Below are positions 7,578 through 16,907 of a stretch of 64,000 bases of DNA, piece by piece (position 1 is the first letter of the stretch; the number at the start of each line of letters is the position of its first letter). The stretch is from the NCBI RefSeq assembly GCF_024199005.1, contig NZ_JANATA010000001.1, positions 62,001-126,000 on the forward strand, in the 5' to 3' direction. The position numbers were made by a program, and so were the translations under genes. Source of the DNA: Opacimonas viscosa. GTDB taxonomy: Bacteria > Pseudomonadota > Gammaproteobacteria > Enterobacterales > Alteromonadaceae. The notes beneath the pieces were generated by a model. It was given only the letters and a program-made list of their open reading frames with translations. It had not been told where the DNA came from and made no database searches.

Positions 7578-8231
7578 TTGCATATCATTTCAAATACACA
7601 ATATGACCTAGAATGGGTTGGCGAACAAAGTTGGCTTTTAACGCCAACAGATAAAAACTTGATTCCTATTTATGCCCAGTCATTACGACTGAGCGACGTC
7701 CCTTATCTGGAAAACGTGACCAGTTGTTTTACTCACATCTTATTAGAGTTTTCTTTGGCATACTGTCCTCTAGATGTACCAGATTATTGTTATCAGTTGC
7801 TTTCTCAGTTAGAGAAAATACCTCAAAATCACCCGTTGTGCACTACACATAAATTGCCAATAGACTTTAGTGCGGGCTTGGATCTAGAAGAACTCGCTGC
7901 GACTTGTGGTTTATCCACCAGACAACTCCAAAAAGATATTTTGAATCTTGAATTGGTAGTCATGGTGAATGGTTTTGCACCGGGTTTTTCATATTGTGGC
8001 GAATTACCTAAAGCATTACAGGTACCCCGTAGAGCCACACCAAGAGTACATATTCCAGCAGGGAGTGTTGCTATCGCCGATAAGTACTTGGCGGTTTACC
8101 CCCAAATTTCTCCTGGAGGATGGCATATTATTGGACATTGTTCGCAACGTTTATTCGACGTTACTGCCAAGCAACCCAATAGATTAAACCTGGGTGATAA
8201 AATATCTTTTTATGAGGCAGAGGACTCATGA
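7578..8231 (+). CDS. pxpB: 5-oxoprolinase subunit B
   Basis: KipI/Allophanate-hydrolase-subunit-1-like protein of 217 residues. The C-terminal half has the family signature GFAPGFSYCGELP (about 133-145) followed by VPRRATPRVHIPAGSVAIA and SPGGWHIIG. The start is a TTG at 7578; no in-frame ATG lies between it and the conserved N-terminal region. Its stop overlaps the pxpC start (ATGA), so PxpB and PxpC are probably made in equal amounts. In Bacillus this family was first described as a kinase inhibitor (KipI); the operon context here supports the oxoprolinase role. Confidence 0.92.
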   Translation: MHIISNTQYDLEWVGEQSWLLTPTDKNLIPIYAQSLRLSDVPYLENVTSCFTHILLEFSLAYCPLDVPDYCYQLLSQLEKIPQNHPLCTTHKLPIDFSAGLDLEELAATCGLSTRQLQKDILNLELVVMVNGFAPGFSYCGELPKALQVPRRATPRVHIPAGSVAIADKYLAVYPQISPGGWHIIGHCSQRLFDVTAKQPNRLNLGDKISFYEAEDS

Positions 8232-9247
8232 GTATTCTTTTAACAAAGTATGTATTTCCGCCAGTTTTTGTCGATAATGCGCGCAAATTTGTTGGGCAAT
8301 TCGGCGTGACTAAATCGGGCCCGGTGGATGAATATCATTTTTTGTATAACAATACCTTATTAGATAACACCCCTGAGTTAAGTGCGCTGGAGTGCATTGG
8401 GCCACTCCAATTAACAATTATTGAACCTATAGTTTTGGCGTTTACTGGTAGTTGCAAAGTCTTTATTAATGGGCAATTATTACAAGGCGCTGTGGGCTTA
8501 TTTGAGCCTGGCTCACTACTAGATATACACCCGCTACAGGATGGATTTCGATTTTATATTGGCTGTTACTCTGGTTTTACTGCTGATGCTGTTTTTCATT
8601 CCAATAACGCGGTACCCAGAGAAGGTTTTGGACCTACTCCACAGTTAAATACAGTGATACATCCACACCAAACGATAAGTAAAACTGACTCAAATTTACA
8701 AAATGTCTTGAATAAAGGTACCTCTAAGCCTCATTTTTTGAATTTTCTACTGTCAGTAAGTCCCAAGGTCACAGTTGACAGCACAGAAGCGTATTGTCCA
8801 AAACAGCAAAAAGGTTTACCTGGCGAGCAAGACGAGGTATGGATCCCTTTCATCAAAAACTTCCAGTATGAAGTGTTTACATTTGCTCAACGCTATCGCT
8901 TTTTAAACGAAGTATTTACGATTACTCCAGAGTCTAATCGTATGGGCTATAGGTTGGAGCAGCATGCGGGGTTGAGTCATGAAATCGTTTTAGAAAACTC
9001 CCAAGTGACTATCCTGGGGGGGCTTCAGATAACACCCTCTGGTCAAACAATTGTATTAATGAATGATAAACAAACGGTAGGTGGTTACCCAATAATGGGG
9101 ACAGTGACTCAGCTTGGTCGAGCTAGGTTGGGGCAATTAAGTGCTGGAAGACAAATAAGGTTTGTCGCTCAGGACATATATTCAGCACATGCCCAACAAC
9201 TTTTGCTGAGGGCACGAATAGAGTATCTGTGTGCTGCAGAAGTATAG
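8228..9247 (+). CDS. pxpC: 5-oxoprolinase subunit C, biotin-dependent-carboxylase-like
   Basis: KipA/urea-amidolyase-like protein, 339 residues, third subunit of the pyroglutamate-opening enzyme. Recognisable features are QFGVTKSGPVDEYHF near the N-terminus, NRMGYRLEQ (about 237-245) and the C-terminal LGRARLGQLSAG. It overlaps pxpB by four bases. The gene converges with fur, and only 50 bases separate the two stops; I see no strong terminator between them. Confidence 0.92.
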   Translation: MSILLTKYVFPPVFVDNARKFVGQFGVTKSGPVDEYHFLYNNTLLDNTPELSALECIGPLQLTIIEPIVLAFTGSCKVFINGQLLQGAVGLFEPGSLLDIHPLQDGFRFYIGCYSGFTADAVFHSNNAVPREGFGPTPQLNTVIHPHQTISKTDSNLQNVLNKGTSKPHFLNFLLSVSPKVTVDSTEAYCPKQQKGLPGEQDEVWIPFIKNFQYEVFTFAQRYRFLNEVFTITPESNRMGYRLEQHAGLSHEIVLENSQVTILGGLQITPSGQTIVLMNDKQTVGGYPIMGTVTQLGRARLGQLSAGRQIRFVAQDIYSAHAQQLLLRARIEYLCAAEV

Positions 9248-9297
9248 TTTATGTATGGGACTTTTATCTACGGTTATCTAAGGGACTGAACACTGTG

Positions 9298-9726
9298 TTA
9301 GTCATTTTCCTCATCACAGTTTTCATCATTGCACTCACCATACATGTACAAAGAGTGGTGTGTTAGTTTCATATTATTTTGTGCGGCTACTTCGATTTGT
9401 CGACTTTCAATCAATGGATCTTCAAATTCGACAACTTTTCCACAACGCAAACAAACTAAATGGTCGTGGTGATCTTTGTGACTGATTTCAAATACGGATT
9501 TACCACCTTCGAAGTGGTGACGAATCAAGATACCGGCATCATCAAACTGATTCAACACTCGATAAACCGTCGCTAAACCTATGTCCTCATCCTGCTCTAA
9601 TAGGATCTTGTAAACATCCTCAGCACTGATATGTTGATTATTAGGTTTTTGTAAAATCTCTAGGATCTTTAAGCGCGGTAAAGTGACTTTTAGACCAGCT
9701 TTTTTGAGTTCTTTATTTTGATCCAT
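9298..9726 (-). CDS. fur: Ferric uptake regulator
   Basis: Iron-responsive repressor, dimeric in the cytoplasm, which binds Fur boxes when loaded with Fe(II). The 142-residue protein has the winged-helix DNA-binding domain at 1-82, including LATVYRVLNQFDDAGI, and the metal-binding and dimerisation domain after it (HKDHHDHLVCLRCGKVVEF). Cys92 and Cys95 are the structural zinc pair and a further pair lies near the C-terminus (CNDENC). The gene sits next to fldA on the same strand, an order seen in many Gammaproteobacteria. The upstream 100 bases are AT-rich, with no classic 19-bp Fur box that I can see. Confidence 0.97.
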   Translation of the reverse strand: MDQNKELKKAGLKVTLPRLKILEILQKPNNQHISAEDVYKILLEQDEDIGLATVYRVLNQFDDAGILIRHHFEGGKSVFEISHKDHHDHLVCLRCGKVVEFEDPLIESRQIEVAAQNNMKLTHHSLYMYGECNDENCDEEND

Positions 9727-9796
9727 GTTGTATCGCTTGTTCTTGTTATGATGAGGATATTATAAGGAAATCAGAACAAAATGATAGGAAAGATTA

Positions 9797-9813
9797 GGCC
9801 CTGGGGTAGGGCC
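9797..9813 (-). terminator. Possible terminator between fldA and fur
   Basis: GGCCCT and AGGGCC form a perfect 6-bp GC-rich stem over GGGGT, 20 bases after the fldA stop. The tail on the minus strand is TAATCTTTCC, only moderately T-rich, so it may attenuate more than terminate. Confidence 0.45.
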
Positions 9814-9833
9814 GTATATATTTTAGTAGAAAA

Positions 9834-10358
9834 TTAGCTTAGTTCAGCTAAGCACATCTCTTCTTTGATTTGGGCGCACCACGCTTTAACACGCTCATCA
9901 GTAAGCTCTGGCTGGCGGTCTTCATCAATTCCTAAGCCAACAAAATGGTTATCATCAGCCATGCCCTTAGATGCTTCAAAATCATAGGAGTCGGTTGACC
10001 ATTGACCAATAAGTACAGCACCACGCGCTTCTACAATATCGCGAACCATACCCATCGCATCCAAGAAGTACTCAGCATAATCTTCTTGGTCTCCACAACC
10101 AAAAATAGCAACGAGTTTATCTGTGAAATCGATTTCTTCTAGTTCTGGGAAAAAATCATCCCAATCGCACTGGGCTTCACCGTAATACCAGGTTGGAATA
10201 CCAAACAATAATAAGTCAAATTCTGCGATTTCTTCTTTGGTGCTTTTCGCAATATCATGAACATCAATCAGCGATTTTCCCAGTTCTTTTTGGATCATTT
10301 TGGCAACGTGTTCAGTGTTACCCGTATCACTTCCAAAAAATAGACCTACACTAGCCAT
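9834..10358 (-). CDS. fldA: Flavodoxin, long-chain
   Basis: Small FMN electron carrier, 174 residues. It has the phosphate loop GSDTGNTEHVA at about 9-19, the tryptophan-type FMN loop around PTWYYGEAQCDW (55-66) and the long-chain insertion between residues 120 and 145. In Enterobacteria FldA feeds biotin synthesis, MetH reactivation and radical-SAM enzymes, and it is an iron-sparing partner of ferredoxin, which fits its place beside fur. A DUF2788 membrane gene lies 15 bases upstream and is probably cotranscribed. Confidence 0.96.
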   Translation of the reverse strand: MASVGLFFGSDTGNTEHVAKMIQKELGKSLIDVHDIAKSTKEEIAEFDLLLFGIPTWYYGEAQCDWDDFFPELEEIDFTDKLVAIFGCGDQEDYAEYFLDAMGMVRDIVEARGAVLIGQWSTDSYDFEASKGMADDNHFVGLGIDEDRQPELTDERVKAWCAQIKEEMCLAELS

Positions 10359-10373
10359 TTAACACCTCTAAAA

Positions 10374-10595
10374 TTAATTAAATCCGCTAGATTGCCAGAA
10401 AATTTGAATGATGCCCTTGGCAATGAATCCGGCAGCTCCCAAAAAAAGCACACCATAGGTCACATAACGTCCCACTTTAGGAACGTCGTTTTTACTTAAT
10501 ACATCGTGGACCGCATAACCCATTAACATGAACAGGATAAGCAGGCCAAGATTAAGCACAATAGACTCAATCAATTCAAAATTTTCTTGCAACAT
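10374..10595 (-). CDS. DUF2788 family small membrane protein
   Basis: A 73-residue protein with two predicted membrane segments (about 12-30 and 47-66) separated by a short polar stretch, HDVLSKNDVPKVGRYV. It matches the DUF2788 type that commonly sits just before fldA in Alteromonadales and Vibrionales. No function is known to me. The 15-base gap to fldA and the shared strand suggest one transcript. Confidence 0.8.
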   Translation of the reverse strand: MLQENFELIESIVLNLGLLILFMLMGYAVHDVLSKNDVPKVGRYVTYGVLFLGAAGFIAKGIIQIFWQSSGFN

Positions 10596-10702
10596 AGCAA
10601 CTACGATTAAACTTGAATAGCTTCATTATATCATAGGCTTTTCTGAATGCGGATAGTATTGACGACTAAAATTGGGCAGTTGGTATTGTTTTATATCAAT
10701 CT

Positions 10703-11491
10703 TTAGTCGCTTTGTGCCAAGATAAATTTACTGACGATACTATTAAATACACTGGGTTTTTGTGCATGTAACCAATGACCAGCACCTTGAATAATATGTG
10801 CTTTGGCTTTTGGAAATTGGGCGACAATAGCAGGTTGATGCTCTGCTAAAATATAATCCGAATCAGCACCTTTGATAAACAAGGTCGGTACAGTGGAAGA
10901 TGTTCCAGAATAGGGCCAGTCTATAAGGTGGGTATAATCACGCTCTAGGGTGGGTAAATTGAATTGCCAATACCAAGTTTCTGTTTCATGATCCTTTTTT
11001 AGGCTCTTCAGAAGAAACTGACGAGTTCCTTCATCATCGAGCATCTCTGCGAATACCGCGGTGGCTTGAGCTCTGTTTTCTAATGACGCCAAATCAATAT
11101 GATTTAATGCCGCAAAGACTTTTTGATGCCTGTGGCCATAAGCAACGGGAGCAATATCCGCAACGACCAAGGAGCTGACAAGCTCAGGTGTGTCCAGTGC
11201 TAAGCCCATAGCGACTTTGCCACCGAGAGAATGACCAATAAACTGAGCGGATGCAATATTTAAACTTTGTAGTGTTTCTCGTATTGCTGCCGCATAAAAA
11301 TGGATAGATATATTGGTAGAGCGGGGTGAAGCACCGTGATCAGGTAAGTCAATTTGGAGCACATTTACATCAGGTGCTAAATGTTTGGCTAATAAATTTA
11401 GATTATCCAATGAACCAAACAAACCATGTATTAAAACTACCCATTTAGTACTAGACTCATGGGTAGTTATTTTATAATTACAAATAGTCAT
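10703..11491 (-). CDS. ybfF: YbfF-type alpha/beta-hydrolase esterase
   Basis: Cytoplasmic alpha/beta hydrolase, 262 residues from the chosen ATG. The oxyanion loop HGLFGS lies at 22-27, the nucleophile elbow GHSLGG at 86-91 (Ser88), and the catalytic His in GAGHWLH near 239. E. coli YbfF hydrolyses short acyl-CoA and ester substrates in vitro; the real substrate is uncertain. The frame extends 84 bases further upstream, but that part lies inside the hns-like gene, and the ATG at 11491 joins the hns stop as TAATG, so I take it as the start. Confidence 0.88.
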   Translation of the reverse strand: MTICNYKITTHESSTKWVVLIHGLFGSLDNLNLLAKHLAPDVNVLQIDLPDHGASPRSTNISIHFYAAAIRETLQSLNIASAQFIGHSLGGKVAMGLALDTPELVSSLVVADIAPVAYGHRHQKVFAALNHIDLASLENRAQATAVFAEMLDDEGTRQFLLKSLKKDHETETWYWQFNLPTLERDYTHLIDWPYSGTSSTVPTLFIKGADSDYILAEHQPAIVAQFPKAKAHIIQGAGHWLHAQKPSVFNSIVSKFILAQSD

Positions 11492-11898
11492 TATGCGATT
11501 AAGAAATCTTCTAAAGAAGCACCATTTTCTAAAGCTTGGCTGAAGACGACTGGCATACGGCCAATGCCTGTCCATTTTGTTTCAGTGCCAGCCACTGTAA
11601 TCGCATATCTAACAGGGCGTTTTGCTCCCTTGCGACGGGTACTTTTTTGCTTGGTAGCCACCACGCTTGCATCGAGATCCGAAATATCCAGACCAGCTGC
11701 GATCATCTGTTCGCGAATTTTCTCAATTTGGGCTCGTTTTTCTGCTTCTTTCTCAGCATTCGCTGCTTCTTGCTCGATGCGCTTTTCAATGACAGCTTCT
11801 AGCTTTGTAATTACATCACGTAACTCTGCTACAGAAAGAGATTTGGTTGCACCTTGTAATCTACGACCATGGGTCAAAATATGTAAAAAATCACTCAT
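11491..11898 (-). CDS. hns: H-NS family nucleoid-associated protein
   Basis: DNA-binding nucleoid protein of 135 residues. The N-terminal half is a charged coiled coil (about 25-75, with runs of Glu, Lys and Ala) for oligomerisation. The C-terminal domain has KWTGIGRMP, where the GR core gives minor-groove binding to AT-rich DNA, followed by ALENGASLEDFLI. An AAGGAAAT ribosome site precedes the ATG at 11898; the frame could extend upstream by 14 residues, but those lack family resemblance. It overlaps ybfF as TAATG. The symbol denotes the family; a paralogue elsewhere may be the main H-NS. Confidence 0.9.
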   Translation of the reverse strand: MSDFLHILTHGRRLQGATKSLSVAELRDVITKLEAVIEKRIEQEAANAEKEAEKRAQIEKIREQMIAAGLDISDLDASVVATKQKSTRRKGAKRPVRYAITVAGTETKWTGIGRMPVVFSQALENGASLEDFLIA

Positions 11899-11992
11899 TT
11901 TATTTATTTCCTTTATATTTAAATTTAACACTCTACACATGAATTATTATAGTTAAAAAAATACAGAAATAAATATATAAAATGAAAATATA

Positions 11993-13618
11993 TTACATGT
12001 TCGGGTAATTTGGACCACCAGCACCTTCAGGCGTTACCCAGGTAATATTTTGCTGAGGTTCTTTTATATCGCATGTCTTACAGTGAATACAATTTTGAGC
12101 GTTAATATTAAATATAGACTCTCCAGCGTCATTTTGTATGATTTCATAAACCCCCGCAGGGCAATAACGTTGCGCAGGCTCGTCGTATTTAGCTAGATTA
12201 ACTTGGATGGGAAGTGATTGATCTTTAAGCTTTAAATGACAAGGTTGTTGTTCTTCATGGTTAGTGTTGGATAAAAAAACAGAACTCAGCTTATCAAAAC
12301 TTAATACTCCATCTGCTTTAGGGTAATCTATTTTGGTGCACTCAGTAGTTAATTTTAATTGTTCATGATCTTTTAAATTATCTAACAAAGTGGTTGGCCA
12401 GTTACCTTGCAAAATATTTTGATCAAAAGTATTGAATGCGCCCCCTAAAATATTTCCTAATTTATGGATAGCTGGACCAAAATTACGTGATGTATACAGT
12501 TCTTTATACAACCATGAGTTTTCGAATAAGTGTGTAAATTGACTTAATTCCACATCATTATGCTGCAAGCCATGTAAAATAGCTTCAGCAGCTAACATAC
12601 CCGATTTCATAGCGGTATGGTTGCCTTTAATTTTGGCAAAATTTAATGTGCCTGCTTCACATCCAACTAAGATACCACCTGGCATAGTCATTTTGGGTAA
12701 TGAGTTGTATCCTCCTTTGGCAATTGCTCTGGCACCATAAGAGACGCGTTTACCATTTTGTAAATACTGAGCCATCTTCGGGTGATGTTTCAAGCGTTGG
12801 AATTCATCAAAAGGGGATAAATGTGGATTGCTATAATTTAAATCTACTATTAAACCCACCAAAACTTGATTGTTTTCTGCATGGTACAAATAACTGCCAC
12901 CCGTTGCATCATCGAGAGGCCAACCTGCAGTATGTACTACTAAGCCTGGTTCATGCTGCTCTGCCGGAATATCCCAAATTTCTTTAAAACCAATAGCATA
13001 GTGTTGTGGTGAAACATTTTGATCTAATTTGAATTCAGCAATAAGCTCTTTGCCAAGATGCCCTCGGCAACCTTCTGCAAATACGGTATATTTTGCTCGC
13101 AATTCCATACCTGGCATATAACTGTCTTTAGGTTGACCATCTTCATCTATCCCCATATCACCAGTAATAATGCCTTTGACAACCCCATCTTCAATGATGG
13201 TATTGGCTGCGGCAAACCCTGGGAATATTTCCACGCCTAATTGTTCGGCTTGTTCTGCTAACCAACGACAAACATTGGCCATCGAAACAATATAATTGCC
13301 AGAATTATGCATCGTTTTTGGCGTCAGAAAATTGGGGATTTTAATCCCACTTTCTGCTGAATTGAGATAGTAAATATCGTCTTTTGTTACAGCGGTGTTA
13401 ATAGGTGCGTGCAACTCTTTCCATTGGGGGAGTAGTTCATCAAGTGCGCGAGTTTCGAAAACAGCACCTGATAAAATGTGTCCACCTACCTCAGCTGCTT
13501 TTTCTACTACACAGACCATTAACTCTTGTTCGGCCTTTTGGGCATCTTGCATCAATTTTATAGCGGTTGACAGTCCAGCGGGGCCCGCACCGACAATGAC
13601 TACATCAAATTCCATCAT
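11993..13618 (-). CDS. etfD: Electron transfer flavoprotein-ubiquinone oxidoreductase
   Basis: Membrane-associated flavoprotein with FAD and one [4Fe-4S] cluster that moves electrons from reduced ETF to ubiquinone. The 541-residue protein starts with the FAD motif VVIVGAGPAGLSTA (about 6-19). Cluster ligands are Cys486 (RYCPAGVYE) and Cys510, Cys513, Cys516 (CIHCKTC), spaced as in known ETF-QO. I choose the ATG at 13618, preceded by GGAAAGAGA, over an in-frame GTG four codons upstream. The gene is divergent from etfBA, and a perfect 18-bp palindrome lies between the two transcription units. Confidence 0.96.
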   Translation of the reverse strand: MMEFDVVIVGAGPAGLSTAIKLMQDAQKAEQELMVCVVEKAAEVGGHILSGAVFETRALDELLPQWKELHAPINTAVTKDDIYYLNSAESGIKIPNFLTPKTMHNSGNYIVSMANVCRWLAEQAEQLGVEIFPGFAAANTIIEDGVVKGIITGDMGIDEDGQPKDSYMPGMELRAKYTVFAEGCRGHLGKELIAEFKLDQNVSPQHYAIGFKEIWDIPAEQHEPGLVVHTAGWPLDDATGGSYLYHAENNQVLVGLIVDLNYSNPHLSPFDEFQRLKHHPKMAQYLQNGKRVSYGARAIAKGGYNSLPKMTMPGGILVGCEAGTLNFAKIKGNHTAMKSGMLAAEAILHGLQHNDVELSQFTHLFENSWLYKELYTSRNFGPAIHKLGNILGGAFNTFDQNILQGNWPTTLLDNLKDHEQLKLTTECTKIDYPKADGVLSFDKLSSVFLSNTNHEEQQPCHLKLKDQSLPIQVNLAKYDEPAQRYCPAGVYEIIQNDAGESIFNINAQNCIHCKTCDIKEPQQNITWVTPEGAGGPNYPNM

Positions 13619-13747
13619 TTCTCTTTCCACAGGACACCTCTAATGCTTTAGTTGACTATTAAAAAAATTTATTAATGGGGGATTAAATCATTACACAAAC
13701 TTATAATTGCCTGTAAATGAATAAAATGTTTGTAAAGGGTAAATCGG

Positions 13748-13765
13748 GTTGACGTTAACGTCAAC
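13748..13765. promoter_or_regulatory. Perfect 18-bp palindrome, candidate LiuR/MerR-type operator
   Basis: GTTGACGTTAACGTCAAC is a perfect inverted repeat. Its core resembles the ACGT-N2-ACGT palindromes described for LiuR, a MerR-family regulator of branched-chain amino acid degradation genes, whose regulon in several Gammaproteobacteria includes etf genes. It lies 58 bases before etfB and 130 bases before etfD. The regulator assignment is from memory of the motif and needs a matrix search. Confidence 0.6.
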
Positions 13766-13822
13766 TGAAAGTAAATTGACAATTACTTAACATATTCATT
13801 ATTTTTTCCAAAAAGGATCATT

Positions 13823-14575
13823 ATGAAAGTGCTTGTGCCTATAAAAAGGGCAATTGATTACAATGTAAAAGTGAAAGTAAAAGCGGACCAATCAGATGTA
13901 GATTTAGCCAATGTTAAAATGGCCTTAAATCCTTTTTGTGAGATTGCTGTTGAAGAGGCAATTCGTCTCAAAGAAAAAGGCGATGTGACCGAAATAGTCG
14001 CGGTGTCGATTGGTCCAGACGCTTGTGTGGAACAAATTAGAACAGCATTAGCACTGGGTGCTGATCGCGGCATCCATATCAAAACAGAACTCAACCTTGA
14101 TTCGCTACAAATTGCCAAATTATTGAAAACAGTGGTGTCTGATGAAAACCCAGATTTAGTGATTCTTGGTAAACAATCGATAGATTCTGATAATAACCAG
14201 ACCGGACAAATGCTGGCAGCCCTGACAAATATGGGACAGGGTACATTTGCATCAGAAGTTTCCATCGCTGATGGTAAAGTAGAAGTCACTCGTGAAATTG
14301 ATGGCGGGTTACAAACTGTTGCTCTGCAGTTGCCGGCGATAATCACGACAGATTTACGCTTAAATGAACCTCGTTACGCATCATTACCCAATATTATGAA
14401 AGCTAAGCGAAAACCTGTAGCAGTATTCAATGCAGATGAATTAGGTGTCACATTAGCATCTAATGTTACCTTGTTGAAAGTGACTCCACCTGCGCAACGT
14501 AAAGGTGGTGTTAAAGTGGCTGATGTGGCTGAATTAGTGAGTAAACTAAAAGATGAAGCAAAGGTGATTTCATGA
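13823..14575 (+). CDS. etfB: Electron transfer flavoprotein beta subunit
   Basis: Beta subunit of the soluble ETF heterodimer, which takes electrons from acyl-CoA dehydrogenases and related flavoenzymes; it holds AMP. The 250-residue protein begins MKVLVPIKRAIDYNVKV and has the AMP-loop region LGKQSIDSDNNQTGQM (about 113-128) and the family stretch LRLNEPRYASLPNIMKAKRK (about 176-195). The stop overlaps the etfA start (ATGA). An AAAGGATC ribosome site precedes the ATG. Confidence 0.96.
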   Translation: MKVLVPIKRAIDYNVKVKVKADQSDVDLANVKMALNPFCEIAVEEAIRLKEKGDVTEIVAVSIGPDACVEQIRTALALGADRGIHIKTELNLDSLQIAKLLKTVVSDENPDLVILGKQSIDSDNNQTGQMLAALTNMGQGTFASEVSIADGKVEVTREIDGGLQTVALQLPAIITTDLRLNEPRYASLPNIMKAKRKPVAVFNADELGVTLASNVTLLKVTPPAQRKGGVKVADVAELVSKLKDEAKVIS

Positions 14576-15501
14576 GTGTCTTAGTATATGCGGAACACGA
14601 TAATACACAGCTCAAAGCTGAAACTGCCAAGTTAGTTTTTGCGGCACAACAAATGGCGAATGATGTAGTGGTCTTAGTTGCTGGGGCAAACTGCAGTGGG
14701 GTAGCAGAGGCCGCTGCACAGTTATCAGGTGTGCAAAAAGTGATAGTGGCAGACGATCCAGTGTATGCTCAGCAACTTGCTGAATCCGTAAGTGCATTAG
14801 TCTTGTCGTTAGCGGATAACTATACTCATATCATTGCCGCAGCGACTACCACCGGAAAAAACTTCATGCCACGAGTGGCTGCATTACGCGATGTTGCACA
14901 AATCTCAGATATTATTGCCGTAGAATCACCTGATACTTTCGTGCGTCCTATCTATGCAGGGAATGCGATTGCTACGGTGCAGTCATCAGATACATTAAAA
15001 GTCGTTACCGTTAGGGCCGCTGCATTTAACGCTGTTGGTACGGGAAATTCTGTCGCCATAGAAAATTGTGATTTTGTGGCTGAGAATACACTCTCTAGTT
15101 TTGTTAGAGAAACATTAACAGAGTCAGAACGTCCAGAACTCACAGCCGCAAACGTGATTATATCTGGTGGGCGAGGAATGCAAAACGGCGACAATTTTGC
15201 TCTGCTTAATGGCATAGCCGATAAACTCGGTGCTGCCATCGGTGCCTCTAGAGCTGCCGTGGATGCTGGCTTTGTTCCAAATGATATGCAAGTTGGTCAA
15301 ACGGGTAAAATTGTTGCCCCCGATTTGTATATTGCAGTGGGTATTTCCGGTGCGATACAACACCTGGCTGGTATGAAAGATTCAAAAGTCATTGTTGCTA
15401 TCAATAAAGACGAAGAAGCACCAATTTTCCAAGTAGCTGATTATGGTTTAGTAGGAGATTTGTTTACTGTATTACCTGAATTAGAAGCGGCATTAAATTA
15501 A
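14572..15501 (+). CDS. etfA: Electron transfer flavoprotein alpha subunit
   Basis: Alpha subunit of ETF, which holds the redox FAD. The 309-residue protein has the C-terminal FAD domain with [12 protein letters not shown] near 198-209, [10 protein letters not shown] near 223-232, and [20 protein letters not shown], including the conserved GxTGK and AxGISG elements. It follows etfB with a four-base overlap and ends at a strong terminator, so etfBA is a two-gene operon passing electrons to the divergent EtfD. Confidence 0.97.
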   Translation: MSVLVYAEHDNTQLKAETAKLVFAAQQMANDVVVLVAGANCSGVAEAAAQLSGVQKVIVADDPVYAQQLAESVSALVLSLADNYTHIIAAATTTGKNFMPRVAALRDVAQISDIIAVESPDTFVRPIYAGNAIATVQSSDTLKVVTVRAAAFNAVGTGNSVAIENCDFVAENTLSSFVRETLTESERPELTAANVIISGGRGMQNGDNFALLNGIADKLGAAIGASRAAVDAGFVPNDMQVGQTGKIVAPDLYIAVGISGAIQHLAGMKDSKVIVAINKDEEAPIFQVADYGLVGDLFTVLPELEAALN

Positions 15502-15573
15502 AGGACTTTTCTTATTTATTGACCTTGTTACAACAATACAGAAAACATTGTTTTCTAGGCACCATGTTAGCGA

Positions 15574-15611
15574 AGCCCCCGAAAGTTGAGACATACTATT
15601 GGGGGCTTTTT
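15574..15611 (+). terminator. Intrinsic terminator after etfBA
   Basis: AGCCCCC (15574-15580) and GGGGGCT (15601-15607) form a GC stem with a 20-base loop, followed by TTTTT. Confidence 0.8.
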
Positions 15612-15722
15612 GTATGTAACATTTGCTAACAATCTTCCGCTTAAAGATCTGATTTAACAGTTTTTTGCCATTCAGGTAAGGGGTAATATAAAGGAGTTAA
15701 TTTATCACTACTGAGTTGAACT

Positions 15723-16907
15723 ATGAAAATGTTGCGCCAAGCAGGAATTCCTTTTTTAATCATTTTAGTTGCGATTGTGGTCACAGCGGGAATGATCATT
15801 GCCAAACCCCAACCTGAGAAAAAAGAGCCAGAAGATAAAACGTTTTTAGTAGAAGTTATGCCCATTGAATTAAGTGATGTGACTTACACAGTGACATCAC
15901 AAGGTTCGGTCACTCCGAAAACTAAAAGTGCTTTAACCGCACAGGTATCTGGAATGATTGAAAGTGTGGCAGACTCTTTTGTCAACGGGGGGATGTTTAC
16001 AGAAGGTGATATCTTGGTGACGTTAGAAAATGCTGACCGCAAAACCGAATTAAAGCTTGCGGAGGCTGACTTAGCTAGAGCAACCGCCAGTTATGAAGAA
16101 GAGTTAGCACGCGGTAAAGTCGCCGCAGAGGAATGGCGTTCTGTACGTTCTGGCAGTGCCCCTGAATTAGGTCTCAGAAAACCACAATTGGCAAAAGAGC
16201 AAGCAAATTTATTAGCCGCTCAAGCCAACTTGGAACGTGCCCAAAGAAACTTGGAGAGAACGGTTATTCGAGCTCCATACACCGGGATGGTCCAACAAAA
16301 AAATGTGGATATAGGCCAGTTTGTTAATCCAGGCAGTGTACTGGCCAATACTCTGTCAACGGATGTTGCAGAGATCCGTTTACCACTTACAGATAACGAC
16401 TTAGCCTATTTGGATCAACAGTCTTCAGCCACAGGCTCAGTTATTCTCCGTGGTCGTGTTGGTGGCCAGGATGCCCAATGGTTAGCTCGCTTGTCACGCG
16501 ATGAAGGTGTAATGAACACCCAAGCGCGAGTAATTTATGCAATTGCAGAGGTTGCAGACCCTTATAAAAGAGCAGGCAGTACAGCGGAACACATCTTGCG
16601 TTTTGGCAGTTTTGTCAGTGCAGAAATTACCGGTGCCAAAGCAAATGATATGGTCGTTTTACCACGTAACTTAGTGCGTTTGGATGGAACAGTCATTACT
16701 GTGACTAAAGACAACACTATTGCCATTAAAGATGTTGAAGTGCAGCGTGCGGATGATGAAAAAATCTTTATTAGTGCTGGCTTAGCACCTGGAGACTTAT
16801 TAGCAGTAAGTGCCGTCCCCAATGCTTACAATGGTATGCCTGTGCGTTTACCAGAAGATAGCTCAGTGACTAAAAACGTATCAGACAACATAGCAGGGGA
16901 TGAATAA
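15723..16907 (+). CDS. RND efflux periplasmic adaptor (membrane fusion protein)
   Basis: Inner-membrane-anchored adaptor of a tripartite RND pump, 394 residues. It has a signal-anchor at about 7-28, a first biotinyl-lipoyl half near 60-100, a coiled-coil hairpin at about 105-175 (LKLAEADLARATASYEEEL and AQANLERAQRNLERT), and the return half RAPYTGMVQQKNVDIGQFV. No lipobox is seen. It overlaps the pump gene by one base (TAATG). No TolC-type outer-membrane gene is adjacent, so the pair probably shares a TolC encoded elsewhere. Substrate unknown. Confidence 0.92.
   Translation: MKMLRQAGIPFLIILVAIVVTAGMIIAKPQPEKKEPEDKTFLVEVMPIELSDVTYTVTSQGSVTPKTKSALTAQVSGMIESVADSFVNGGMFTEGDILVTLENADRKTELKLAEADLARATASYEEELARGKVAAEEWRSVRSGSAPELGLRKPQLAKEQANLLAAQANLERAQRNLERTVIRAPYTGMVQQKNVDIGQFVNPGSVLANTLSTDVAEIRLPLTDNDLAYLDQQSSATGSVILRGRVGGQDAQWLARLSRDEGVMNTQARVIYAIAEVADPYKRAGSTAEHILRFGSFVSAEITGAKANDMVVLPRNLVRLDGTVITVTKDNTIAIKDVEVQRADDEKIFISAGLAPGDLLAVSAVPNAYNGMPVRLPEDSSVTKNVSDNIAGDE

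Noticed and set aside
9727-9833. Fur box in front of fur
   Set aside because: No 19-bp sequence close to the Fur consensus is visible; only general AT-richness.
11459-11956. Long plus-strand frame opposite the hns gene
   Set aside because: It is antisense to a clear H-NS gene with a good ribosome site and has no recognisable product.
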